Part shown: one piece after another, positions 9,732 to 19,435 of the stretch | Position numbering within the stretch: position 1 is the first letter of the stretch | Layout: each line of letters starts with the position of its first letter | Origin: Platanthera guangdongensis | Taxonomy: Eukaryota > Streptophyta > Magnoliopsida > Asparagales > Orchidaceae | DNA length: 64,000 bases | Direction: 5' to 3' | Assembly (NCBI GenBank): GCA_039583875.1 | Contig: CM077151.1 | Location: 113,168,609-113,232,608, forward strand | Notes under the pieces: model-generated | What the model saw: the letters and a program-made list of their open reading frames with translations, nothing else | Told to the model about the DNA's origin: nothing | Database searches by the model: none | Made by a program: the position numbers and the translations under genes

Positions 9732-10607
9732 GGACAGTTTGAGATGAGTAGTATGAGGGAACTTAAGTTCTTCTTGGGTCTCCAAGTAAGACAGACTGAG
9801 AATGGTTTATCCATATGCCAGTCTAAGTTCACCCTAGAACTCATAAGGAAGTATGGTATGGATTCATCCAGTACCATGAAGACTCCTATGGGGTCAAGTA
9901 TGTCTCTTAGCAAGGATGATGCAGGGAAACCTGTAGATGAGTCTTTGTATAGAGGGATAGTTGGCTCCCTATTATATTTGACTGCAAGTAGACCAGATAT
10001 CATGTATGCTACATGTGTCTGTGCAAGGTATCAAGCCTGCCCTAAAGAGTCTCATTTGACAGCAGTCAAAAGAATATTGAGATATCTAAAGGGCACTCCT
10101 TATCTAGGCCTCTGGTACCCTAAGAATGGGGATTTTGAACTAACAGGTTATTCAGATGCAGACTTTGCAGGATGCAAAGAAGACAAAAAAAGCACTACTA
10201 GAACCTGTCAATTCCTAGGTGGAAGACTGATTTCATGGAATAGCAAAAAGCAAACAAGTGTGGCTATCTCCACTGCAGAATCAGAATATGTGGCTGCAGG
10301 AAGTTGCTGTGCTCAACTTCTATGGATACAACATCAGCTTGAGGACTATGGAATTCAGGTAAGTAGAACTCCACTCTTTTGTGATTCTACAAGTGCTATA
10401 TCAATTGCACATAATCCTGTTTCCCATAGTAGAACTAAACATATTGAAATAAAATATCATTTTCTTAGGGAGCATGTAGAGAAAGAAGATATTTTACTAG
10501 AATATGTTAAAACAGATAATCAACTAGCTGATATGTATACTAAGCCCCTAGAAGAAACTAAGTTCAATAGGTTTAAAATTGAACTAGGCATGATAAACTT
10601 AGAATAA
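9732..10607 (+). pseudogene. Element B RT C-terminus and RNase H
   Basis: Same frame. LKFFLGLQV and VGSLLYLTASRPDI belong to the RT-RNase H connection. RNase H acidic residues are visible in GYSDADFAG, STAESEY, FCDSTSA and QLADMYTKPL, so all four are kept. Ends at TAA 10605-10607 after GMINLE, the natural end of pol. RNase H degrades the RNA strand of the hybrid during cDNA synthesis. The palindrome array begins 26 bp downstream. A GTAAGT follows CAG at 10356 (see rejected items). Confidence 0.93.
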
Positions 10608-10633
10608 GTTTATAGAAATGGCTAAGTAAAAAG

Positions 10634-11078
10634 GTGTCGACACACAGAAATATCTGTGTCGACACAGAAATTTGGTGTCGACACTTCAGTGAAAAGGTAT
10701 CGACACATCTAGGAAGTTGGTGTCGACACTTCAGAAAATTATTGTCGACACATGACAAGTAGGTGTCAACACATCCAAGGTGGTGTCGACACTTAATGTT
10801 TACTCAGAATTATCTAAGTAAAGTCTCGACTAAATGTTGAGTTAAGTGGTGTCGACACTTAAACAAGTGTCGACACATATAATCTGTTGACTAAACTTGT
10901 GTCGACACGTAAGTGTCGAGACATTATAAGTCAGTGTCGACACTTATCGATAGTGTCAACACAATTTAAGTTAGCTGCCAGCCTTTTCATCTTCAAACCT
11001 AGAAAGGTAAAAATAGGATTTTGCCTTAGTTGTCGACACGCTTTCAAAAGTTTCGAGACCAAACTTGTGTGTCGACAC
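10634..11078 (+). promoter_or_regulatory. Internal GTGTCGACAC comb between pol and ORF3, element B
   Basis: The LTR word of this element returns here: exact copies at 10634, 10656, 10675, 10720, 10783, 10849, 10867, 10899, 10934 and 11069, with variants at 10697, 10742, 10763, 10823, 10913 and 10953. The first teeth step 22, 19, 22, 23, 22, 21 and 20 bp. The array ends 34 bp before the ORF3 ATG. Internal promoter, protein-binding array or RNA feature are all possible. Confidence 0.88.
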
Positions 11079-11092
11079 CTCTCTTCTCTCAG
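11078..11092 (+). other. Candidate 3' splice site ahead of ORF3, element B
   Basis: CCTCTCTTCTCTCAG: a pyrimidine tract ending in CAG at 11090-11092, 20 bp before the ORF3 ATG. A similar acceptor lies in the same place in element A. Consensus only; no transcript evidence. Confidence 0.5.
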
Positions 11093-11112
11093 TTCAAATT
11101 CTTCAAACCCTA

Positions 11113-13938
11113 ATGGTGCCAAAGCTCGAGGAGAATGTCAATGAAGGCTATGAACTGGTGCGAGAAGCGTTTGGTGATGCAGACCCAGAAATCAAGAATG
11201 TGATAACCCTAGTTGCAGACTCGGGGTTGGAATTTCTTGTTTCTGAGCCCACAAAGATCTGGAAGAAAGAAGTGTTAGAATTTCTGAATGGAGCTAAGGT
11301 AGACGAATCTGGACTCAAGATCAAGTCCAGCGTCCATGGATAAAAGGTGAAGGTATCACCAAAATGTTTGAGGAAAGTCCTTCAGTTGCCAAGAACTAAG
11401 GAAGAAGAAGAGGTTACTGCTTCCAGGACCAGAGATGCATTGGCATGGTGTGGTCTGGATTCTAAGATGAAAATTGGATCAGTGTTTAATAGAAAAGGCA
11501 TGAACAGCCAAGGGAAATTCCTCTCTGAAATTGTAGGAAAAGTACTTTTTAGTAAGCCAGGAGGGCATGACAGGGTATCTGCCCATATGTTTAGTATTAT
11601 GACAAGGATAATCTTCACTCTGAAAACTGACTGGTCTGTAGTAATCTTTGAGAAGATTAAGGAAAGCCTAAAGAAGCCCAACATGGGTAGGATCTTAAGT
11701 TTATACCTAGCTGGTAGCATACCAGAGGTTATGAGTCAAGCTGCTGGGAGTAAAATCAACCACATGAGGAAAATGGACATGAGGATATTCTCCAGGTGGG
11801 ACAGAGTTTTGACTAAGGAGATGTCTACTCCTGAGAAGGAAACTCCACTGAAGAAGAAGAAGAAAACTGCCCCAGTGGCTCAAGTGTCCTCTAGCAGCTC
11901 TGATAGTGAAGAGCAAGTTGTCTTCTCACCTGATGAGAATGAAGAAGAGACTGTTGTGAAATCTCCAGTTCAACAAGATACTAATGAGAGGCAGGGGGAG
12001 TAACCACAAGCTAGCCCCTCACACCAGGATTCAGTCCAGGGGGAGCCACTAGTAGTGGAAGAGCCAACTCCTCTTGAGAGTGAGCAAGCAACCAACATCA
12101 TCCTTGAGGTAATCACTGAGCTTAATGCTTTAGATTTCCTTAAAGTGGATACTGTTTTATCTGATCCATTAAGTAATGTTAATCAGCAAACTCAGCTGGA
12201 TAGCCAACTCCCAGATGTTGTCATAGAAGACACATCTGTTGAAGTTCAAGTTGTATCTAATCCAGTGGTAGATGAGCAAAGAATTTCTCCTGCCCATTCA
12301 CCACAAGAATTTACAATGGAAGATTTATTTCTTAATCTGGATCAACAAGACCTTGTGAAGGAATGTACTGCTGCTGAGTGGGAGAATGCTCCAGTTGAGG
12401 GGGAGCAAATGCCAATTCTAGAAGAAACTGCAAGGCAAGAGCCTGAGAAGCCCCAAGTTGTTGAGGAGCTACCTAAGGAGACGGTAGAGATAGCCAGCAC
12501 ATCTGCTTCTGAAGATGAGGAGACAACAAGGGCTAAGAAAAGAAAGTTTCAAGTTTTCAAAAGAAGAAACCAGAATTACAAGAAGGCCATGCAAACCATA
12601 GCACCACAGCCTATATCACAGTCAGCACCAACTATTGATTACAGTGCTTTCATGGTTGCAATGCAAATTAAGCTGGATGAGCACAGGAAAGTCATTGAAA
12701 CTTATGTGGATGAGGGGCACAAGTCTCTACAATTTGATGTAGCCCAAGGTATAAAGTCAATAAGATTTGAAATGAATCTTAATAAGAAGGAGATGACAGA
12801 CTGCTTCCACAAGGGAGGGCATGCAGTGGTGTACTTGGCTACACATCTGGAGAAGATAAAAGCTCAGGTGGATGAACTTGAAGTCAAGCAAGGCTATGTA
12901 CTTGAAAATCAAATTAGAATGAATGATAACTTGACTGCTTCTCACAATGCCACAGTCACAGAGATGAAGAATCTAGCTGCAGGGCAGACTCCAGCTAATG
13001 CTACAGCAAAAGCAGACTTTGACAAAGCCTTCCAAGAGGAAATTACTGCTGTTAAGACTGCAATACAAGACTCTCAGAAGATCATTACAGAAAAGCTCCA
13101 AAGGTTAAAACCTTTCTTTAAAGATGGAGTCAACTATTTGGATGCCCAAATAAGATTTCAAAAGGATGATCTGACGGATCACATGGTTAGAGAAGTCATA
13201 AAGGGGGAGAGGGTGTTAGTCAAAGCCAGCTCTGATCATGCTAAATGGATTTCTAATTCTATCAGAGCTACTCTTGGATATCCTCCTCTTTGTGATGATG
13301 ATAATGTTGTAGAATCTGGGATTTATCCTACATATCTAGGAGGGGAGCAACCTGAAGTGGCTCAAGTCATCTATCCTCCTCCAGATTTTGACATGGTACA
13401 TGCTGATATCCAGACCATGTATAGTCCACCTGATGGTACTCAGAAGGTTATCCTAGAGAAAGTTGTTCAGCCAGTTTCTGAAGCTATGCAAGAAGCTATG
13501 CAGAAAGAAGAAGAAACCAGATTATCTAAGAAGAGGTTCAGGGAACAAGCTGAACAAAGACCAGACTTTGAGCAGTGGAGCCCTACTTCAAGAAATATTA
13601 TCTTAACTGCATGGAAAGCTGCAAAAGATAATATACAAGACAGAAATAAATGGTTTTCTGAACTTGGATGGAGGAAACATGAGACAAGGCAAGAAGCCAT
13701 AGTCCAATACAGGAGAAAGGCCAAGTTGGGAAAGCTACCTCCTACTGCCCAGGAGCCTAGCAAGTACTTTCCCAAGCCTTATCATTATTTTGAAAGGCAA
13801 AAGATTAAAGCAGAAGAGCTAAAGAAAAAGGATCTGAAAGGCAAGAAGCCAGCTGATGCTGAAGTTGCTGAAGCTCCTATACAAGCCAAAGTACATGCTG
13901 GAAAAGGGATTGTGATCAAGGAGGCTGAACAAAAATAG
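11113..13938 (+). pseudogene. Element B ORF3 (third ORF, function unknown)
   Basis: ATG at 11113 is the first in frame after the array and the splice-like CAG. The frame stays open to TAA 13936-13938 (about 941 codons) with two in-frame TAA stops (11341, 12001) and no frameshift. Layout: an N-terminal globular part (1-230) whose block EIVGKVLFSKPGGHD...MGRILSLYLAG aligns with ORF3 of element A; an acidic, repeat-like linker; a basic patch KKRKFQVFKRRNQNYKK; a long helical, probably coiled-coil region (about 500-720 of the frame); and a basic C-terminus. I see no signal peptide or membrane segment, so the label env-like is positional only. Similar extra ORFs are known in Sireviruses. A nucleic-acid or virus-particle role is a guess. 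Confidence 0.8.
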
Positions 13939-14198
13939 CATAGAAACTTTCTTAAGTTTACTATGTAATCTTTTGATGTTAACACTATGTAAAACTTTTG
14001 TATTATGAATATTACAAAGTTGTGAGAACAATATGATGTGTTTTAAATCTATTTCATAATTGTTCTGAGATGTTATCTGTATATGCATGTTTGTTTAATA
14101 CATGTGATGTTCTTTCCTGATTACATAATCCTGTTTTACATCATACTTGATTTTATTCTGTATGGTGTATATCATTGACTAAGGGTTATGACTTCTCC
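13939..14198 (+). other. Element B 3' untranslated spacer
   Basis: AT-rich non-coding stretch between the ORF3 stop and the polypurine tract. I see no ORF or repeat in it. Confidence 0.7.
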
Positions 14199-14212
14199 AA
14201 ATAGGGGGAGAT
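14199..14212 (+). other. Polypurine tract, element B
   Basis: AAATAGGGGGAGAT abuts the 3' LTR; primes plus-strand DNA synthesis. Extra AGGGGGAG-like motifs lie in the pol linker (8863) and in ORF3 (11992, 12037, 12397, 13201). Confidence 0.9.
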
Positions 14213-14357
14213 TGTTGGGTACATTGGTTTAAATGTACCTGATTTGAAGAAGCCTCACCCAACTCAATGATATACATCAAAATGTATTTGATGTGTTTTG
14301 AGTTCACTTGTGTAGGTTAAGTATTTGCAGGAAAGATGGAAAAGTTTCTAAGTCCAT

Positions 14358-15230
14358 GTGTCGACACCCAGAGGGAAAGTGTTGACACTTAAGAAGACTT
14401 GTGTCGACACCCAGGCAAGCAGTGTCGACACTTGGAGTCATTGTGTCGACACCAGGGATGCAGAGTCGACACCAGACAGAAAGTGTCGACACAAGGAGCT
14501 GTGTCGACACTCAATGAAGTAAAGTGCAGTAAAGCAGTGTCGACACTTAACAGCAGTGTCGACACCTAGAAGAACTGTGTCTACATCAGAAAGTGTCGAC
14601 ACTTGGAGGCTGTGTCGACACTCAGCAAAAGTCAGCAGAGACTAAGTATAAGTGTCGACACCCAGAGCAATGTGTCGACACACAGCAGAAGAGTCAACAC
14701 TTGAAGAAAGTGTCAACACAAGAAAGAATGTGTCGACACTCATCTGAAAACTCAACACTTGAAGAAAGAGTCGTCACAAGGAGCTGTGTTGACACTTAGC
14801 AAAGATCAGCAAAATTCTAAGTACAAGTGTCGACACTAAGGAGTTGTGTCGACACTCAGCCAGAGTCTCGACAGAAGAAGAATGTGTCGACACAAGGAGC
14901 TGTGTCGACACTCAACAAGTATCAACACTGAAGACATGTGTCGACACCAAGAAGAAGTGTCGACACTTAACAGATTCAACACATGAAGATGTGTCGACAC
15001 AAAGGAGATGTGTTGACACTAACAAGAATTCAGCAATATACTGAAGTACAAGTACTTGTGTCGACACTCAATTTCAGTGTCGACACATGAAGAAGAAGCA
15101 GTGTCGAGATATAAAATCTACAATACAAGGAGTTGTGTCGACACCTTGTAGGCTAGTGTCGACACTTAGACAACTTGTGTCGACACTTGGTCTATATGTG
15201 TCGACACTTAAAGACAGACAGTCTCGACAC
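14358..15230 (+). promoter_or_regulatory. GTGTCGACAC comb, element B 3' LTR
   Basis: I count 26 exact palindromes here. Four words that are intact in the 5' LTR have lost the central CpG (CG to TG or CA, near 14379, 14709, 14786 and 15010). Confidence 0.9.
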
Positions 15231-15364
15231 TTACAGACAGTTACAGAATTTTCAAGAACTGACTGGATGACTTGACAGCTGCCATTCCAGCCGGTCTACT
15301 GCACTTGTCAGAGTTGTCAGAAATCTGTTATGGACCGGACCAGCCGGTTACCATGAAGAAGGCC

Positions 15365-15372
15365 TATAAATA
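15365..15372 (+). promoter_or_regulatory. TATA box, element B 3' LTR
   Basis: TATAAATA, the counterpart of 4424-4431. Confidence 0.7.
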
Positions 15373-16249
15373 GGCTTATACAGTCTACAGAAACTGTTGT
15401 TGAAGTTGTTGATTGAACACAAGTACAAGTGATCAATATACAAAGAAGATCTAGCTATTCCTTAAAGAATCTAGTGAAGATCTAAGAAGTTGGAGAGAGA
15501 GAGCTCCATCCAAGAAGTCAGCCGTTGGAACCAGGCTGAGAAGAAGGGTTCAGATTTATTCTGAATCTTAAGTAGCAGAGATCAAGGATCAACTGCAGAA
15601 GAGATTAATATTATTGTGTTCTACATTCAAGAAGCTTTGAAGAAAGCCAAGTCAGATTGATCTCAGCTGAGTTCTTCCAAGAACTCATCAAGAAACTCAC
15701 AATTCTTCTCTCTTGTCTCTGAGTTATTGAGTAAACATTTTGTATTCAAATTATCTTGTAGGATCCTTATGGATCTGAGTCTTTGTAAGCCTGTAATTAT
15801 AAAGGCTGAGTGTAGGGCTTGAGTGCCTGAGTGTAGGAGATTGGAATCTCTGAGTGTAGGCCTGTTGTGGCTGAGTGTAGGCATTGGTGGCTGAGTGTAG
15901 GCTTTGTGAAGAAGCTGAGTTGTAGGGCCTTGGGCCTGAGGTGTAGGAACCTGTGTTGTGGGTTCTGAGTGTAAGATCTGAGGATCTGAGATAGTGGAGA
16001 AGTTGGGTCGAATCTAGTACACTGCTAGATAGGCGAAGGGGGAAAGTGGATGTACCAAACCTTGGGGAACCACTATAAAACTGTGTGTCTACTGTGTGCT
16101 GTGGAATTCTGTGATTGCTGAATGTGTGCTGTGATAAAGTAGATAGAATGTTGTGTTAGATTCTGTATTCTGCCTTAAAAAGTTAAAAATATTCAAGTCA
16201 CCTATTCACCCCCCCCCCCCCTCTAGGTGTTTAGGTACAATATCTTTCA

Positions 16250-16254
16250 CACTT
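16250..16254. repeat. Target site duplication CACTT, right copy (element B)
   Basis: Follows the terminal CA of the right LTR and matches 3267-3271; the Gag reading frame of A resumes here. Confidence 0.95.
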
Positions 16255-16976
16255 CAGCCAAGGATATCTAGGATTCCCTAAATACTATGGTTGCTGGTTC
16301 AGTAGATGAAAGAAAGTATAGAAGGTCCCACTTGATTTCTCAATATGAGAATTTCAAGAAGGGTGAATCTGAATCTGTTGCTGAGATGTCCACCAGACTC
16401 AGCATCATCATCAATGAGCTAAAAACTTTTGACAAGGACATCTCATTGACAGAAGTCAATGACAAGATTCTTATGTGCTTCCTAAGCACATAGGACTCTA
16501 GGATCTGCTCAATCAAGAAAGCCAGAAGCCTGAATGAGATTTCCAATGAGACCTTGTTGGGAAAGCTCAAGTCTTATGAGCTTCTTATCAAGACAAGGGA
16601 AGCTGAGCAAAGGACTACCTTATCTTCAGCAAGGAAAGAACAAAGCATTGCTTTCAAAGCATGTGAAGAAGCTGAAGAATCCACTCCAAATAATGAAGAC
16701 CTACTGAGTCTCTTGGCAAAGAGATTCTATAAGATTGTAAGGAAGGATTTCAGAACAAGACCTTCCAGAAATGAAGACAAACCAAGGTATGACAAAACCC
16801 CCACTAAAGAAATTGTTTGTTATGGGTGCAAGAAACCTGGACACATAATGTCAGAATGTCCTGAGAAGAAGAAAGAAAAGAAGAAGAAAGAAAAGAAGAA
16901 GAAAGAAAAGAAGAAGAGAGAGACTCCAGAAAACATTCCAGCAAATACAAAAAGAAAGAGAGAGGATTTGTTGTAG
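16255..16976 (+). pseudogene. Element A gag, middle part with zinc knuckle
   Basis: Continues the gag begun at 2980. SAKDI and then NTMVAGSVDERKYRRSHLIS align with element H residues SAKAI and NQMVVGSADERKDRRSKLIS. A TAG at 16491 replaces the Trp that H keeps (SSWDSRI). Further on come EQSIAFKA, a single CCHC knuckle CYGCKKPGHIMSEC (16818-16859) and a Lys-rich tail built from 15-bp repeats. The frame is lost near 16950: the homologous sequence continues one frame over (GFVVETWSDSESE), so the stop at 16974 is a consequence of a frameshift. Confidence 0.9.
16863..16922 (+). repeat. In-frame 15-bp tandem repeat in element A gag
   Basis: Purine-only unit AAGAAGAAAGAAAAG repeated about 3.5 times, encoding KKKEK steps just after the zinc knuckle. 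Element H lacks the expansion at this place (63675-63720), so it is specific to A or its recent lineage. Confidence 0.8.
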
Positions 16977-17554
16977 AGACTTGGAGTGACTCAGAGTCAG
17001 AATCTTCATCCAGCTCCAGTGAGGATGAAGAAGAGGCCAAAGCTAGAGAGATATGATTGATGGTAGTCAATGCCTCTCACAGTAACTCTAATGTTGCAGA
17101 TCCAGAAGCAGAAAATTCAGATGATGAATCCATGACAGAAGAAGATCAGGTAATCACTTCTTTCGATTTTTCTTCTGATCATTTTAAAAATGATTTCAAA
17201 CTATTGTGTAATGATTTAATTAAGTCTGAGAAGGAAATCAAACTTCTCCGAGAGAAATTAAGTAAATTTGAAAATATTTCTTCTGAAAAATTAAAACTTA
17301 AAGAAGAACTAAAAACTGCTAATAATCACATATCTTCATTAGAAAATAAACTAAAAGAGGCTAAGCAATTTGAAGAATCTCTTAATGGGAGAAGCATCAA
17401 ATTGATGGACATCACAAGCACAGTCAATACCAAACTTAATGGCATGTTGGGCTTGGGAGCTTCATCAAGTCCGCCTCCTATTCTTCAGAAAAATATTTTA
17501 TCAACCCCCATAAAATTCATCTCTACTAAAGAAAAAAGAAAAGAAGTTTTATAA
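16945..17554 (+). pseudogene. Element A gag C-terminal part: acidic segment and coiled coil
   Basis: One frame over from the previous segment. FVVETWSDSESESSSSSSED aligns with element H FVAETWSETEEE. A TGA near 17054 stands where H has Cys (KEVCLMAI). Then comes an acidic region and a clear coiled coil (KSEKEIKLLREKLSKF, then SEKLKLKEELKTANN and SSLENKLKEAKQ). No second CCHC knuckle follows, unlike B and C. Ends at a stop after KEKRKEVL. Confidence 0.85.
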
Positions 17555-18080
17555 CTTACAAATAAAATATTGAAAAACTACCAAAGAATAAATCAAAGAA
17601 AGATAAAAAAAATACAAAATCATAGAAAAATCATGTTCAACAAAATTCGTCGAACCGAGATCGACGAAATCAGTATTATGCGTCGAACGGCGATCGACGA
17701 ACTCTTAACCCAGAATTTGGGTAAAATAACTCATCTGCGGGGGCTTGACGAAATCAACATGTTTCGTCGAACAGAGATCGACGATTTTAGAATGCAGAAA
17801 ATAAATATTATCATTCTGTGAACCGAGGTCGATGTAATCAATACTTTTCATCGAACTCAGTTCGACGAACACAATTAAATTTGTCAAACTCAAATACTGA
17901 AAACATAAATTTTAATTTCTATCAAACTAATAATCAGAAAGCTAAACTTGTTAATCCTTTTACTCAATGGATAATTCCTCCTAGGAGATATCATCCATTA
18001 GGCTATAAGGATCAACCTAATTGTTCCTATATTTTTAGTTATTCTTATGAAAGATATCATGGACCCACGGTCACCTAGGT
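17555..18080 (+). pseudogene. Element A gag-pol linker with embedded TCGA words
   Basis: Arg/Asn-rich linker between Gag and protease, broken by stops. At 17645-17880 the DNA contains the LTR word of the element as inverted pairs TCGTCGAAC/GATCGACGAA. Core starts are at 17650, 17661, 17683 and 17694, with later pairs near 17766 and 17850. Translation gives recurrent RRTEIDE-like peptides, so the region is part linker peptide and part word array. Which level selection acted on cannot be told from one copy. Confidence 0.7.
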
Positions 18081-18640
18081 CAAGAACAACTAATCTTGTT
18101 TTATAGAGGTAAGGACTATCCTACCACAGAGCAATAGTGGTATCTGGACAGTGGCTGTTCAAAACATATGATATGGTATAAAGACAACCTGACTGATTTC
18201 AAAGCTAAGCTTGGACCAAAGGTGATTTTTGGAGACTCCAACTGTGGACAAACAGAAGATTATAGAAATGTCAAAGTTGGAAAAGTTACCTTCAGGAAGG
18301 TAGCATATGTCAATGGTCTTAAGCATAACCTAATATCCATAAGGCAGTTATGTGATGAAGATTATCAGGTATAATTTAATCAGTCATCTTGTTTATTACT
18401 TCTGATAACAACAAAATTGTTCTAAATGGAATTAGACAAGGAAATATTTATGTAGTAAATTTCAAATCAGCTAGTACAGAAATTTGTTTATTTAATCAAA
18501 TTAGCTCTACTAATGATTTATGGCATAAGAGACCAGACCATGTAAACTTTAAGAATATTGCTAAACTACCTAGGGACAATATTGTTAGAGGACTGCCTTC
18601 TGGTTCTTACAAGAAGGAAGGACTCTGCAGGGCTTGTTAA
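18081..18640 (+). pseudogene. Element A protease and pre-integrase domain
   Basis: WYLDSGCSKHM at about 18138-18170 keeps the protease DSG (18147-18155). PKVIFGDSNCGQ, then GLKHNLISIRQLCDEDYQV follow in the same frame. A frameshift near 18370 moves to NKIVLNGIRQGNIYVVNF, DLWHKRPDHVNF and GLCRAC, the integrase zinc-finger side. The last stop (18638) falls within the usual CQ-x-SKQTK stretch. Just upstream, TTGTTTTATAG/AGGTAAGG (about 18099-18116) resembles a splice acceptor and donor, as at the same border in B. Confidence 0.87.
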
Positions 18641-19435
18641 TTAAGCAAACAAACTAAAAATAGTTTTAAATCCATTAATAAAAGTAATTCACCCAGGATT
18701 TTGTACATGCTACATATGGACCTTTTTGGCCCCATTGCTGTATAAAGTTTGGGAGGAAAGTCTTACATTATAGTTATTGTTTATGACTTCTCTAGATTCA
18801 CTTGGGTGTTCTTTCTGAGAAACAAGTCAGATAACTTTAAAGTTCTTACAGATTTTCTTAAGAGCATACAGATTGAGTACTCTACTCAGGTTGCATTTTG
18901 TTGAGTACTCTTCTCATGCAAAAATTCTGTGAGAAGAAGGTATCAGGTATTGTTTTTTGCTCTAAGAACTCCTCAACAAAATGGGGTAGTAGAAAGGAAA
19001 AATAGAACCATTATTGAATCTACTGGGACATTGCTTGTAGATTCTTATTTCACCCTATCCTTTTGGGCAGAGGCTGTGAGCACAGCAAATTATGTTCTAA
19101 ATAGAAATTTAATTCATAAACTTAAGGGTAAGACTCCTTATGAATTACTTAAAGGGAAGCAACCTAAAGTAGATTATTTTAAAGTTTCTGGCTGCAAATG
19201 TTACATTCATAATAATAACAAGAAACACCTTAGAAAGTTTGGACCAAAGGCTACAGAGGGAATTTTCTTTGGATATTCCCAAATCAGCAAAGCTTATAGA
19301 GTATTTAATAAGTCAACATTCAAAATGGAAGAATCTGTACATATATCTTTTGATGAAGCTAATAAAGTTTTCGAGGAGAAGGATTCATCTACCAAAAAAA
19401 CTTTGCGGGTACCCTATTTGTATTAGATGTTGGAT
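18641..19435 (+). pseudogene. Element A integrase (core disrupted)
   Basis: HMDLFGPIAV carries the first catalytic Asp and PRTPQQNGVVERKNRT the Glu, but the stretch between (18890-18950) is rearranged and lacks the SDHGTEF block, so the second catalytic Asp is missing. The C-terminal half is well kept from AVSTANYVLNRN to GCKCYIHNNN, EGIFFGYSQISKAYRVFN and EESVHISFDEANKVFEE. Stops occur at the domain start and in the damaged stretch. Homologous to 7860-8750 of element B. Confidence 0.87.

Larger units (their letters stand above)
3272..16249 (+). mobile_element. Element B: full-length Ty1-copia with large ORF3 (Sirevirus-like)
   Basis: 12,978 bp between CACTT duplications. Order: LTR 3272-5283, primer site 5286, gag-pol in one frame 5391-10607, palindrome array 10634-11078, ORF3 11113-13938, polypurine tract, LTR 14213-16249. 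The two LTRs are very similar by eye, apart from a roughly 20-bp insertion in the right one near 15450, so B is younger than A. Gag-pol holds seven premature in-frame stops and ORF3 two, but I find no net frameshift. Catalytic residues of protease, integrase, RT and RNase H are all present. Confidence 0.95.
14213..16249 (+). repeat. Element B 3' LTR (2037 bp)
   Basis: Copy of 3272-5283 with a roughly 20-bp insertion (CTATTCCTTAAAGAATCTAG near 15450), small indels and a longer C-tract. Ends ATCTTTCA followed by CACTT. Confidence 0.95.

Noticed and set aside
10356..10364. Perfect donor consensus CAG/GTAAGT in the RNase H of B, possible intron to 11092.
   Set aside because: It lies within conserved RNase H coding, is not present at the same place in A, and splicing would only truncate pol. 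Probably chance.
11113..13938. Calling ORF3 an envelope gene.
   Set aside because: Only its position suggests env. No signal peptide, membrane segment or cleavage site is visible.
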